Positions 8,690-16,165 of a stretch of DNA of 64,000 bases are shown piece by piece. Source of the stretch: Brevibacterium epidermidis NBRC 14811 (lineage in GTDB: Bacteria; Actinomycetota; Actinomycetes; Actinomycetales; Brevibacteriaceae); assembly GCF_001570805.1 (NCBI RefSeq), contig NZ_BCSJ01000010.1:1-64000 (forward strand), written 5' to 3'. Every line of letters begins with the position of its first letter. The stretch's first letter is position 1. The notes beneath the pieces were generated by a model that was not told the origin of the DNA, made no database searches, and saw nothing but the letters and a program-made list of their open reading frames with translations. The position numbers and the translations under genes were made by a program.

Positions 8690-9424
8690 TTAGTGGCAGC
8701 CGTCCGGGCCGCAGACTGCGCCCTCGGTGAGTTCATCTGCCTTGTCTTTGTCGGTTGACTGCGGAGGGCGGGCGAGCACCGTGAGCTTCTGGCCCTCATC
8801 CCATGCCGTCTCGAGGGCCTGGGTGAAGACGTCGGCCGGCTGTGCCCCGGAGATGCCGTACTTGCGGTTGATGACGAAGAACGGGACGCCGTTGGCGCCG
8901 AGCGAGCGTGCCTCGCTGATATCGGACCGCACCTCCTCGGAGTGCTCATCGGTTGCGAGGACGCGACGGACTTCGTCGGAATCGAGGCCGATCTCACGCC
9001 CCACCTCGGCGAGATAGTCGATGTCACCGATGTCGCGCCCCTTCTCGAAGTGCCCCGACAGCAGCGCTTCCTTGGCCTGTGACATGAGCCCGTGAGTCTT
9101 GGCGAAGTGGAGGAAGCGATGGGCGGTGAAGCTGTTGGCCACGACGATCGAATCGAAGTCGTAGTTCAGACCGACTGCGGCGGCCTGCTGCGTGACATGG
9201 TCGAACATCTGCCGCACCTGAGCGGCGGGCATGCCCTTCATCTGGCTGAGGTATTCGGTCTCGGTGCCGTCAAAGTGATCGGGCAGGCTCGGGTCCAGCT
9301 GGAAGCTGCGCCACTGGACGTCGACATCGTCCTTGTGGGCAAATGTACCGAGGGCATCCTCGAAGCGACGTTTTCCGATATAGCACCAGGGGCAGGCGAT
9401 GTCCGACCAGATCTCAATCTTCAT
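8690..9424 (-). CDS. FrnE-like DsbA family oxidoreductase
   Basis: This 244-residue thioredoxin-fold protein opens with MKIEIWSDIACPWCYIGKRR, giving the CPWC redox motif at residues 11-14 of the FrnE/2-hydroxychromene-2-carboxylate isomerase-like DsbA branch. A NGVPFFVINRKYGISGAQ segment carries the cis-proline characteristic of the fold. FrnE proteins act as cytoplasmic disulfide isomerases; Deinococcus FrnE is linked to oxidative stress tolerance. The C-terminus ends in CGPDGCH, an extra cysteine pair. The true start is the ATG just before the CPWC region, since the upstream reading frame is not conserved-looking. It follows the radical SAM gene by 43 bases, so co-transcription and SOS control are possible. 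Confidence 0.85.
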   Translation of the reverse strand: MKIEIWSDIACPWCYIGKRRFEDALGTFAHKDDVDVQWRSFQLDPSLPDHFDGTETEYLSQMKGMPAAQVRQMFDHVTQQAAAVGLNYDFDSIVVANSFTAHRFLHFAKTHGLMSQAKEALLSGHFEKGRDIGDIDYLAEVGREIGLDSDEVRRVLATDEHSEEVRSDISEARSLGANGVPFFVINRKYGISGAQPADVFTQALETAWDEGQKLTVLARPPQSTDKDKADELTEGAVCGPDGCH

Positions 9425-9467
9425 ATCAATGCCAACCGCGCCCGACGCGCGGATATTCCGGTCCGAT

Positions 9468-10544
9468 TCAGAACAGCGCCTGCTGCGCCGGGGCGGCGAA
9501 CTGCTGGGCCGGTGCCGTCTGCAGGCTTGGCTGCCGCGGGGTTCGGTTCGATTCCCTGCGTCCGCGCATCCGGGAAGTCGCCGGATAGTCGTCATCGCTG
9601 CGGCCTCGCAATCCGAAGCGGTCGATGAGCGGGTTGATGCGCTCACCGAGCCACCGTCGATACTCCTTCGACGCGTAGGAGGACCGGGCATACATCGTGC
9701 GGTAGCGGGGGAGGAGCTCGGGGTGTTCGCGTTCGAGCCACTCGAAGAACCACTCGCGGGCGCCGGGGCGCAGGTGCAGCGCTCCGTAGACGACTCGTGC
9801 GGCACCCGCGTCCTTGATCGCTCGGAGTGCGGATTCGAGGTGGTCGCGGGAGTCGGTGAGCTTCGGCATGATCGGCATCATGAAGACGGTGACGTCGAAC
9901 CCGAGCTCGGCGGCCGCGCGTACGGTGGCCAGTCGGGCCTTCGTCGTCGGCGTGCCGGGCTCGATGCTCTGCTGCAGGGCGTCGTCGTGGACGGCGATCG
10001 ACATGCTGATTTCCACCGGAGCGTCTTCGGCGACGCGGGCCAGCAGCGGCAGATCGCGGCGCAGCAGCGTGCCCTTGGTCAGAATCGACATCGGTGTCGA
10101 CTGCTCGGCCAGGGCAGTGATGATTCCCGGCATCAGGCAGTAGCGGCCTTCGGCCCGCTGATAGGGGTCGGTGTTCGTGCCCAGGGCGACATGGTCACGC
10201 GCCCACTTCGGGCGTATCAGTTCGGCGGCGAGGACTTCGGCGACATTGACCTTGACGACGACCTGGCGATCGAAGTCGGTCCCGGAGTCGAGATCGAGGT
10301 AGCGGTGGGTGTTCCTTGCGAAGCAGTACACGCAGGCGTGCGAGCAGCCGCGGTAGGGGTTGACCGTCCAGGAAAACGGCATCGAACTGGACCGCGGGAC
10401 GCTGTTGAGAGCGGACTTCGCCAGTACCTCGTGGAAGGTGATTCCTGAGAATTCCGGCGTCTGCACCGACCGGATCAGTCCCTCCGTTCCGAAGAGGACT
10501 GGGGAGCCCGAGCCGGTGTCGTCACTCGTTTCGTTCCACCGCAT
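9468..10544 (-). CDS. Rv2578c-family radical SAM protein
   Basis: This 358-residue radical SAM protein has the CX3CX2C iron-sulfur motif (CSHACVYC, C67, C71, C74) preceded by WTVNPYRG, and belongs to the SplB-like/Rv2578c family. Other family marks are DPYQRAEGRY and LTKGTLLRRDLPLL. The C-terminal 40 residues are Gln/Ala/Arg-rich and low complexity. The biochemical reaction of this family is not established to my knowledge; resemblance to spore photoproduct lyase suggests DNA-related chemistry. A perfect SOS-box palindrome sits six bases before the ATG, so LexA control is likely. The frnE-like gene follows. Confidence 0.85.
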   Translation of the reverse strand: MRWNETSDDTGSGSPVLFGTEGLIRSVQTPEFSGITFHEVLAKSALNSVPRSSSMPFSWTVNPYRGCSHACVYCFARNTHRYLDLDSGTDFDRQVVVKVNVAEVLAAELIRPKWARDHVALGTNTDPYQRAEGRYCLMPGIITALAEQSTPMSILTKGTLLRRDLPLLARVAEDAPVEISMSIAVHDDALQQSIEPGTPTTKARLATVRAAAELGFDVTVFMMPIMPKLTDSRDHLESALRAIKDAGAARVVYGALHLRPGAREWFFEWLEREHPELLPRYRTMYARSSYASKEYRRWLGERINPLIDRFGLRGRSDDDYPATSRMRGRRESNRTPRQPSLQTAPAQQFAAPAQQALF

Positions 10545-10550
10545 GACTTC

Positions 10551-10570
10551 ATTCGAACATGAGTTCGAAT
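10551..10570. promoter_or_regulatory. LexA/SOS box
   Basis: ATTCGAACATGAGTTCGAAT has perfect 8-base arms and contains the actinobacterial SOS consensus TCGAAC-N4-GTTCGA exactly. It is positioned immediately upstream of the radical SAM start on the minus strand, where bound LexA would block transcription. Confidence 0.85.
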
Positions 10571-10605
10571 CGGAGTCAAGGGTGGGGCGCCGTGATCAGC
10601 CAGGC

Positions 10606-11136
10606 TCAGGAGACGCGCAGCCCCTTGAACTCGCTGCGGTGGAAGACCAGCGCCTCGGGTCCGTCGTCGTTGCGGGTGCCGAGGATCTCGAGCAGGGCCA
10701 CGGTATGATCGCCGGCTGCGACCTCCTCGTAGAGCCGGGTCCAGAGGAATGCGGAGCTGCCGGGAATCGTCAGCCCGCCTCCGGCCGTGACCTCGGGGCT
10801 GACGCCGGTGAAGCGTCGACTGCGGTCCTTCGACGCCAGCTGCCGGGCCAGGTGCTCCTGGTCGGAGCCGAGGAGGGAGATCCCGAGCTCAGGTGCCCGG
10901 CGCAGGGTGGGCCAGGTGGTCGACGAGTTCTGGACCGCGACGCTGACCAACGGCGGGTCGAGGGAGACGCCGACGGTGAGCGTGGAGGCGACGAGGCCGA
11001 GGGGTGCCGCATCGACCTCGGCCCCGATGAAGGCAACGCCCTGAGGGAAGTGGGAGAAGGTCTCGCGGAGGGTCTCAGGTGTTGCGGGGGTCACCGGTGC
11101 CGGTGATTGTGTGGTGGGGTCTGCCAAGAGCGTCAT
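10606..11136 (-). CDS. Flavin reductase family protein (FMN-binding split barrel)
   Basis: This 176-residue flavin reductase is expected to supply reduced FMN to a two-component monooxygenase. Family signs are FSHFPQGVAFIGAE, the substrate-binding stretch GLVASTLTVGVSLDPPLVSVAV and the later HLARQLASKDRSRRF and GDHTVALLEILG. The start at 11136 is chosen for GAGGTGAAGGA upstream. A much longer open frame continues upstream opposite the transporter, but it is antisense noise. The gene is divergent from the MHS transporter and NtaA-type monooxygenase genes, which makes it the likely reductase partner. Confidence 0.87.
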   Translation of the reverse strand: MTLLADPTTQSPAPVTPATPETLRETFSHFPQGVAFIGAEVDAAPLGLVASTLTVGVSLDPPLVSVAVQNSSTTWPTLRRAPELGISLLGSDQEHLARQLASKDRSRRFTGVSPEVTAGGGLTIPGSSAFLWTRLYEEVAAGDHTVALLEILGTRNDDGPEALVFHRSEFKGLRVS

Positions 11137-11430
11137 TCCTTCACCTCTGTCTTCGTGTGGTCGTCGGAGTCTCGGGCGCCTGCTGATCTGTTGAGCAGAC
11201 AAGGTCGACGAAGTCGTCTGCGAGTGCCTATGAAGTCGATCATTGCAAATCGGAACCGTTTCCATCGTGGCCAAGGTCATACGAAGACGACTTATGACCA
11301 CATATGAAGCTGAGCGTCGGGACGTGACACTAAAGTGCAGGTGCCTGCGAGGTCCGGGCATAGATTGCTCAGCGAAACACGGACTCGCCTGGCAGCGAGC
11401 CGACCGAACCCCGCCGCAGAGGAGCATCAC
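11137..11430. promoter_or_regulatory. Divergent promoter region of monooxygenase cluster
   Basis: This 294-base gap separates the flavin reductase from the MHS transporter. It contains an inverted repeat GGTCATA/TATGACC (11275-11281 and 11293-11299) and an imperfect palindrome GGAACCGTTTCC at about 11252-11263. No regulator gene is adjacent. Both are candidate operators for a shared regulator encoded elsewhere. Confidence 0.45.
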
Positions 11431-12762
11431 ATGACGCAGACGTCGGTCACCGCACCGAGAACCCAGGACCCACCGCAGCGGCTCTTGTCGGGGAAGAAGC
11501 GGGTGCTGGCTTCGGCCTTCGCCGGAACGACGATCGAGTGGTACGACTTCTACCTTTACGGCACCGCCGCGGCCCTGATCTTCAATGTCCAGTTCTTCCC
11601 CAGCCACAGTGAGCTGGGCAGCAGTCTCGCCGCCTTCGCCAGCCTCGCCGTCGGCTTCTTCGCCCGACCACTGGGCGGCATCATCGCCGGCCATCTCGGC
11701 GACCGGGTGGGCAGAAAGGCTCTTCTCGTCGTCTCCCTGCTGTCCATGGGAATCGCGTCGACGCTCATCGGACTCGTCCCGAACTTCAGTGCGATCGGCT
11801 GGTGGGCAGCTGCTGCCCTCGTCGTCCTGCGCATCGTGCAGGGACTCTCGGCCGGAGCGGAATGGGGCGGCTCGGCACTGCTCTCGGTCGAACACGCACC
11901 GGCGAGCAAGCGCGGACTGTTCGGCTCCTTCACCCAGATCGGCTCGGCTGCGGGAATGCTCTTGGCCACCGGCGCCTTCTTCGCCGTCCAGAGCCTGCTC
12001 ACCGACGAACAGTTCGAAGCCTTCGGCTGGCGCATCCCCTTCCTCGCCTCCGCTCTGCTCGTCGCGCTGGGACTCTGGATCCGCCTCGGCGTCTCCGATG
12101 CTCCGGAATTCCAGGAGCTCAAAGCCTCCGGCGATGTCGCCAAGGCGCCGCTGCGCGACGTGCTGACCAAACACCCACGGGTCCTCCTCGTCACCATCGG
12201 ACTCCGCCTGGCGCAGAACAGCGTCTTCTATCTCATCACCGTCTACATGCTCAGCTACCTGTCGGAGAACCGCGGCGACTCGACCTCGGGTGTCACGGCC
12301 GTCATGATCGCCTCGGCGATCGGACTGTTCACCGGGCCTCTCTGGGGGTGGGTCTCGGACAAGGTCGGTCGCAAACGCGTGAGCATCGGCGGCATCATCG
12401 GCGTCGCCGTCTTCGGCTGGATCTTCTTCGCCTTCCTCGACTCGGGCCCCTTGGCGTTCCTGCCCATCATCGTCATCCTCGGCATGAACCTCGCCCACGA
12501 TGCGATCTACGGCCCGCAGGCCGCGTGGTTCGCCGAACAGTTCCCCATCGAGGTCCGCTACTCGGGCGTGAATATGGGCTACCAGCTGGGCACCGTCATC
12601 GGCGGCGGAATCATGCCGATGGTTGCAGCCCTGCTCTACGTCGCCGGAGGGCACTCGCCCTGGCTCATCTGCGGTTACCTCACCCTGCTGTGCGTCCTCT
12701 CGCTCATCGCCGCCATCGGCGCAAAGGACCCTGCCCGAGAGCTCGCACGCACCGCGGACTGA
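11431..12762 (+). CDS. MHS family MFS transporter
   Basis: This 443-residue, 12-helix transporter is of the metabolite:H+ symporter (ShiA/ProP) branch of MFS. Hallmarks are AGTTIEWYDFYLYGTAAAL at the first helix, GHLGDRVGRKALL in the loop 2-3 motif, VLRIVQGLSAGAEWGG and the later GWVSDKVGRKR. It should import an organic acid or small zwitterion with protons. The ATG start follows GAGGAG at proper spacing; upstream in-frame codons are not family-like. It is divergent from the flavin reductase and 59 bases before the monooxygenase, so it probably imports that enzyme's substrate. Confidence 0.88.
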   Translation: MTQTSVTAPRTQDPPQRLLSGKKRVLASAFAGTTIEWYDFYLYGTAAALIFNVQFFPSHSELGSSLAAFASLAVGFFARPLGGIIAGHLGDRVGRKALLVVSLLSMGIASTLIGLVPNFSAIGWWAAAALVVLRIVQGLSAGAEWGGSALLSVEHAPASKRGLFGSFTQIGSAAGMLLATGAFFAVQSLLTDEQFEAFGWRIPFLASALLVALGLWIRLGVSDAPEFQELKASGDVAKAPLRDVLTKHPRVLLVTIGLRLAQNSVFYLITVYMLSYLSENRGDSTSGVTAVMIASAIGLFTGPLWGWVSDKVGRKRVSIGGIIGVAVFGWIFFAFLDSGPLAFLPIIVILGMNLAHDAIYGPQAAWFAEQFPIEVRYSGVNMGYQLGTVIGGGIMPMVAALLYVAGGHSPWLICGYLTLLCVLSLIAAIGAKDPARELARTAD

Positions 12763-12821
12763 ACGCACCCGCCGCTTCGTCGGCCCCACGCTCATCGCAC
12801 CACCACGATTAGGAGACACCC

Positions 12822-14201
12822 ATGACGAAACCGATCCTGCTCAACGCCTTCGACATGATGACCCCGGTCCATCAGTCGCCCGGACTGTGGCGCCACCCGG
12901 AATCACGGGTCGACGAGTTCACTCAGCTGTCCTTCTGGACCGACCTGGCCAAGACCCTCGAAGACGGAGGATTCTCCTCGCTCTTCCTCGCCGACATCCT
13001 CGGCGTCTACGACGTGTACGGCGGCAACGCCGACGTCACGAACCGCGGGGGAGTGCAGTTCCCGCTGCTCGACCCCCTCGTCGCAGTCCCGGCCATGGCC
13101 GCGGCCACGAAGACGCTGGGATTCGGCGTGACCGCCTCGGTGACCTACGAGAAGCCCTACCTGCTCGCCCGCACCCTGACCACCCTCGACCACTTCACCA
13201 ACGGTCGAGTCGCCTGGAACATCGTCACCAGCTATGTCGACTCCGCCGCCCGCAACCTCGGGCTCAAGGGCCAGATCCCGCACGATGAGCGCTACGACCG
13301 GGCCGATGAGTTCATGGAGGTCATGTACAAGCTGTTCGAGGGCTCGATCACCCCGGACGCGCTCAAGGCCGATGCCGACGCCAACGTCTTCGTCGACCCG
13401 ACTGAGGTGCGCGACATCGACCACGATGGCAAGTTCTTCACCGTTCCCGGTCAGGCGCTCGCCGTCCCCGGACCGCAGGGCACCCCACTGCTCTTCCAAG
13501 CCGGCGCATCCAAGCGCGGACAGGAATTCGCCCTCGACCACGCCGAGGCGATCTTCTTCTCCGGACCGACCCCGGAGATCCTGCGCAGCTGGGTCGACAA
13601 GGTCCGTGACGGACTCGAAGAGCGCGGACGCGCCCGTGACGCGGTGAAGATCTTCGCTCTGGCCACCGTCATCGTCGACGACACTGACGAAGCCGCCGAG
13701 GCTCGCCTGGCCGACTATCGCCGCTACGTCGACACCGAATCCGCGCTGTCCCTGTTCGGCGGATGGACCGGAGTCGACCTCTCGGGAGCTGACCCCGAAG
13801 ACACCCTCGAATACGTGTCGACCGAAGCCAACCAATCCGCGCTCGCCTCCTTCACCACCATGGCCGGGGACAAGCCGTGGACGATTCGGGACCTCGCGGA
13901 GTTCGTCGCCCTCGGCGGACGCGGGCCGGTCATCACCGGATCGCCGGAGACCATCGTCGACGAATTCCAGCGGTGGATGGATGATGCAGATATCGACGGA
14001 TTCAACATCGCCGCGGCCGTGCGCCCGGCCGATGCCGAACGCTTCACGAAGTACGTCTCACCCGAACTGCGCCGCCGCGGACTCCTGCCCGAACCGACCG
14101 CAGGTGCCACGGTGCGCGAGCAGCTCACCGGGGCCGGTCCCCGCCTGGCCGAGGACCACACGGGTGCCCGGTTCCGCCTCGGGGAGGGTGCCCGCGTCTG
14201 A
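12822..14201 (+). CDS. NtaA/SnaA/DszA-type flavin-dependent monooxygenase
   Basis: This 459-residue enzyme is of the bacterial luciferase-like superfamily, in the NtaA/SnaA/DszA/DmoA branch. Family features include LLNAFDMMTPVHQSPGLWRH at the N-terminus, SLFLADILGVYD, the GRVAWNIVTSYVDSAARNLG segment and LLFQAGASKRGQEFALDHAE. Members use reduced FMN from a separate reductase to oxygenate substrates such as nitrilotriacetate, dimethyl sulfide, dibenzothiophene sulfone or pristinamycin intermediates. The start has AGGAGAC upstream. Neighbours supply the reductase and two transporters. The substrate cannot be told from sequence. Confidence 0.88.
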   Translation: MTKPILLNAFDMMTPVHQSPGLWRHPESRVDEFTQLSFWTDLAKTLEDGGFSSLFLADILGVYDVYGGNADVTNRGGVQFPLLDPLVAVPAMAAATKTLGFGVTASVTYEKPYLLARTLTTLDHFTNGRVAWNIVTSYVDSAARNLGLKGQIPHDERYDRADEFMEVMYKLFEGSITPDALKADADANVFVDPTEVRDIDHDGKFFTVPGQALAVPGPQGTPLLFQAGASKRGQEFALDHAEAIFFSGPTPEILRSWVDKVRDGLEERGRARDAVKIFALATVIVDDTDEAAEARLADYRRYVDTESALSLFGGWTGVDLSGADPEDTLEYVSTEANQSALASFTTMAGDKPWTIRDLAEFVALGGRGPVITGSPETIVDEFQRWMDDADIDGFNIAAAVRPADAERFTKYVSPELRRRGLLPEPTAGATVREQLTGAGPRLAEDHTGARFRLGEGARV

Positions 14202-14225
14202 TCACACGGGGTCCGACGAATCGGG

Positions 14226-14260
14226 GAACGGCCGTGGACCATTCTGGTCTGCGGCCGTTC
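14226..14260 (+). terminator. Hairpin after monooxygenase gene
   Basis: The arms GAACGGCCG and CGGCCGTTC enclose a smaller GGACC/TGGTC pairing. There is no clear T run, so it may be a weak terminator or attenuator before the second MFS gene. Confidence 0.45.
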
Positions 14261-14288
14261 GTCGGTCCGGTGACCGAGGACTCAGTCG

Positions 14289-15833
14289 GTGACGAAGTAT
14301 GACAACGGGCGCCGGCGATCAGCCGCGGGAGTCGGATACTTATCGACTGTGACTTCGACAGATCCCGCCGCGAACGCGGCACAGACACCATCCTCCCGGA
14401 ACGGACAGGCGGCGATGCAGGTTCCGCGCATCGTCTCCTCGGCGTCCGATATCCACTCGATCCTCGCTGAGTTCGGCTCACAGGGGACGAAGACGACGGC
14501 AGTGATCATCCTCGCCCTCGGCGGGATCTTCATGGATGCCTACGACTTCTCCTCCCTGGCCTTCGGCATCACCGCCATCCAGGAGCAGTTCGGCCTCTCC
14601 GGCTTCATGACCGGACTCGTCAACGCTTCGATCATGGTCGGAGCTGTCATCGGCGCACTCTTCGGCGGCTACCTCGTCGATCGGTTCGGACGGTACAAAC
14701 TGTTCATGGCCGATATGGTCTTCTTCGTCGTCGCCGCCATCGGCTGTGCCGTGTCGCCGAACGAATGGGTCCTCATCGCCTTCCGCTTCGTCATGGGCAT
14801 CGGCGTCGGCCTCGACCTGCCGGTGGCGATGGCGTTCCTCGCCGAATTCTCCAAGCTCAAGGGCAAGGGAAACCGTTCGCAGCGAGTCAACGCGTGGTCT
14901 CCGGCCTGGTACTTCGCCACCGGTATGGGCTACGTCATCGTGCTCATCATCTTCATCACGCTGCCCTATGAGCAGCACGCGATCCTGTGGCGCATCGTCG
15001 TCGGCTTCGGCGCCGTCCCGGCGCTCATCGTCCTCCTCGTCCGCCGCCGCTACCTCGCCGAATCGCCCGAATGGCTGGCCAACCAGGGCGATCTGCGCGG
15101 CGCCGTCGAGGTCATGCGCAGCCACCACAACCTCAACGTCGAACTCGCCCCCGCCGAGGAGCGCGAGACCCCGGTTGCCTCGGCTGCCCCGGAGAAGGGC
15201 GGCCGTTGGAGCGGCTTCGCCGAGCTCTTCTCCCCGCGCTACCGGGTGCGCACGATCGTCGCGCTCTGCGTCTCAGTGTTCTCGACCTTCGGCTACAACG
15301 CCGTCGCCTATGGCACCCCGCTCATCATCACCACGCTCTTCCACCAGACTCCGTTGATCACGATCATCGCCTCACTGGTCATCAACCTGGGCTTCGGAAC
15401 GCTCGGCGGACTGCTGGGCATGAGCATCGTCAACCGCTTCGGAACCCGGAAGATCACCCTCATCGGATTCGTCATCCAGGCAGTGGCACTGGGAATACTG
15501 GCCCTTGTGGGCATCCCGAACGGAGCCCTCGTCCTCGTCGCCGTGGCCATGCTCGCAGCCTTCGTATTCGCTCAGGCCGGGGGACCGGGAGCGAACCTCA
15601 TGAACTATGCGACCCTGTCCTACCCGACACGGCTGCGCGGAATCGGAATCGGCTTCAACCAGTCCGTCCTGCGCGCCTTCTCGATCGTCTCGCTCATCAT
15701 GTTCCCGATCCTCGCGGCTTCTTTGGGCACAGGAGTGTTCTGGATCGTCGCCTGCGCACCGCTGGCCGGCGCGATCGCCGTCGGCATCGTCGCCTGGGAC
15801 CCGACAGCCAAGGACGTCGAACACGAAGACTGA
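14289..15833 (+). CDS. MFS transporter (sugar/aromatic acid porter-like)
   Basis: This 514-residue, 12-helix MFS protein has GGIFMDAYDFSSLAFG at helix 1, GGYLVDRFGRYKLF in the loop 2-3 motif, MGIGVGLDLPVAMAFLAEF and a central cytoplasmic loop of about 60 residues with RRRYLAESPEWL. It resembles the sugar porter/aromatic acid:H+ symporter group. GTG 14289 is chosen because GAGGA lies eight bases upstream; GTG 14349 would trim a 20-residue polar N-terminus. It follows the NtaA-type monooxygenase by 87 bases with a hairpin between, so a role in product export or import of a related substrate is inferred. Confidence 0.83.
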   Translation: MTKYDNGRRRSAAGVGYLSTVTSTDPAANAAQTPSSRNGQAAMQVPRIVSSASDIHSILAEFGSQGTKTTAVIILALGGIFMDAYDFSSLAFGITAIQEQFGLSGFMTGLVNASIMVGAVIGALFGGYLVDRFGRYKLFMADMVFFVVAAIGCAVSPNEWVLIAFRFVMGIGVGLDLPVAMAFLAEFSKLKGKGNRSQRVNAWSPAWYFATGMGYVIVLIIFITLPYEQHAILWRIVVGFGAVPALIVLLVRRRYLAESPEWLANQGDLRGAVEVMRSHHNLNVELAPAEERETPVASAAPEKGGRWSGFAELFSPRYRVRTIVALCVSVFSTFGYNAVAYGTPLIITTLFHQTPLITIIASLVINLGFGTLGGLLGMSIVNRFGTRKITLIGFVIQAVALGILALVGIPNGALVLVAVAMLAAFVFAQAGGPGANLMNYATLSYPTRLRGIGIGFNQSVLRAFSIVSLIMFPILAASLGTGVFWIVACAPLAGAIAVGIVAWDPTAKDVEHED

Positions 15834-15929
15834 GGCCAGAAACGGCAGATCGTCGTGACGACCATTGTCCGCTCCGGGCGCCGGAAACGGCGCCTCCCGT
15901 GACCAGCCGAGACGAGTTGCTGGCATATG

Positions 15930-15943
15930 AATGGTATTCCATT
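15930..15943. promoter_or_regulatory. Candidate GntR operator, copy 1
   Basis: AATGGTATTCCATT is a near-perfect palindrome with a TGGTATNCCA core, typical in size and symmetry for GntR/FCD regulators. A second core copy lies at 16122-16131. Confidence 0.5.
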
Positions 15944-16121
15944 TGTCGAGATGCCGTGTCGGATGCATGGCAGCTGACCCGGCATCTCGCCCGTTTTCGG
16001 AGACACGTGTAGTAACAGGCGATAGCCAAATCACCCCACACTGCTCATTGCACGGCACATGTGAGCTGGGTTACTCTGAACCGGTCAGACTATCGGCGCC
16101 GGAGAGCTGTGTTTACTTGTT

Positions 16122-16131
16122 TGGTATCCCA
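16122..16131. promoter_or_regulatory. Candidate GntR operator, copy 2
   Basis: TGGTATCCCA shares the TGGTATNCCA core with the site at 15932-15941. It lies 35 bases before the NCS1 permease start, where a bound regulator would affect transcription. Confidence 0.5.
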
Positions 16132-16165
16132 GTTTGGCTGTGACCGGATACTAGGAGTGGACTGC

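Larger units (their letters stand above)
15834..16165. other. 332-base intergenic region, promoter of NCS1 permease unit
   Basis: No convincing gene is present. The stretch is more AT-rich than its surroundings (TTTACTTGTTTGGTATCCCA near 16112-16131) and contains two TGGTATNCCA sites listed separately. It carries the promoter of the NCS1 permease gene; the exact transcription start is not clear. Confidence 0.6.

Noticed and set aside
11137-12819. Long minus-strand open frame continuing upstream of the flavin reductase, opposite the MHS transporter
   Set aside because: It is antisense to a clear transporter gene, has repetitive Glu/Asp/Arg/Gly composition typical of shadow frames in GC-rich DNA, and no ribosome site supports it.
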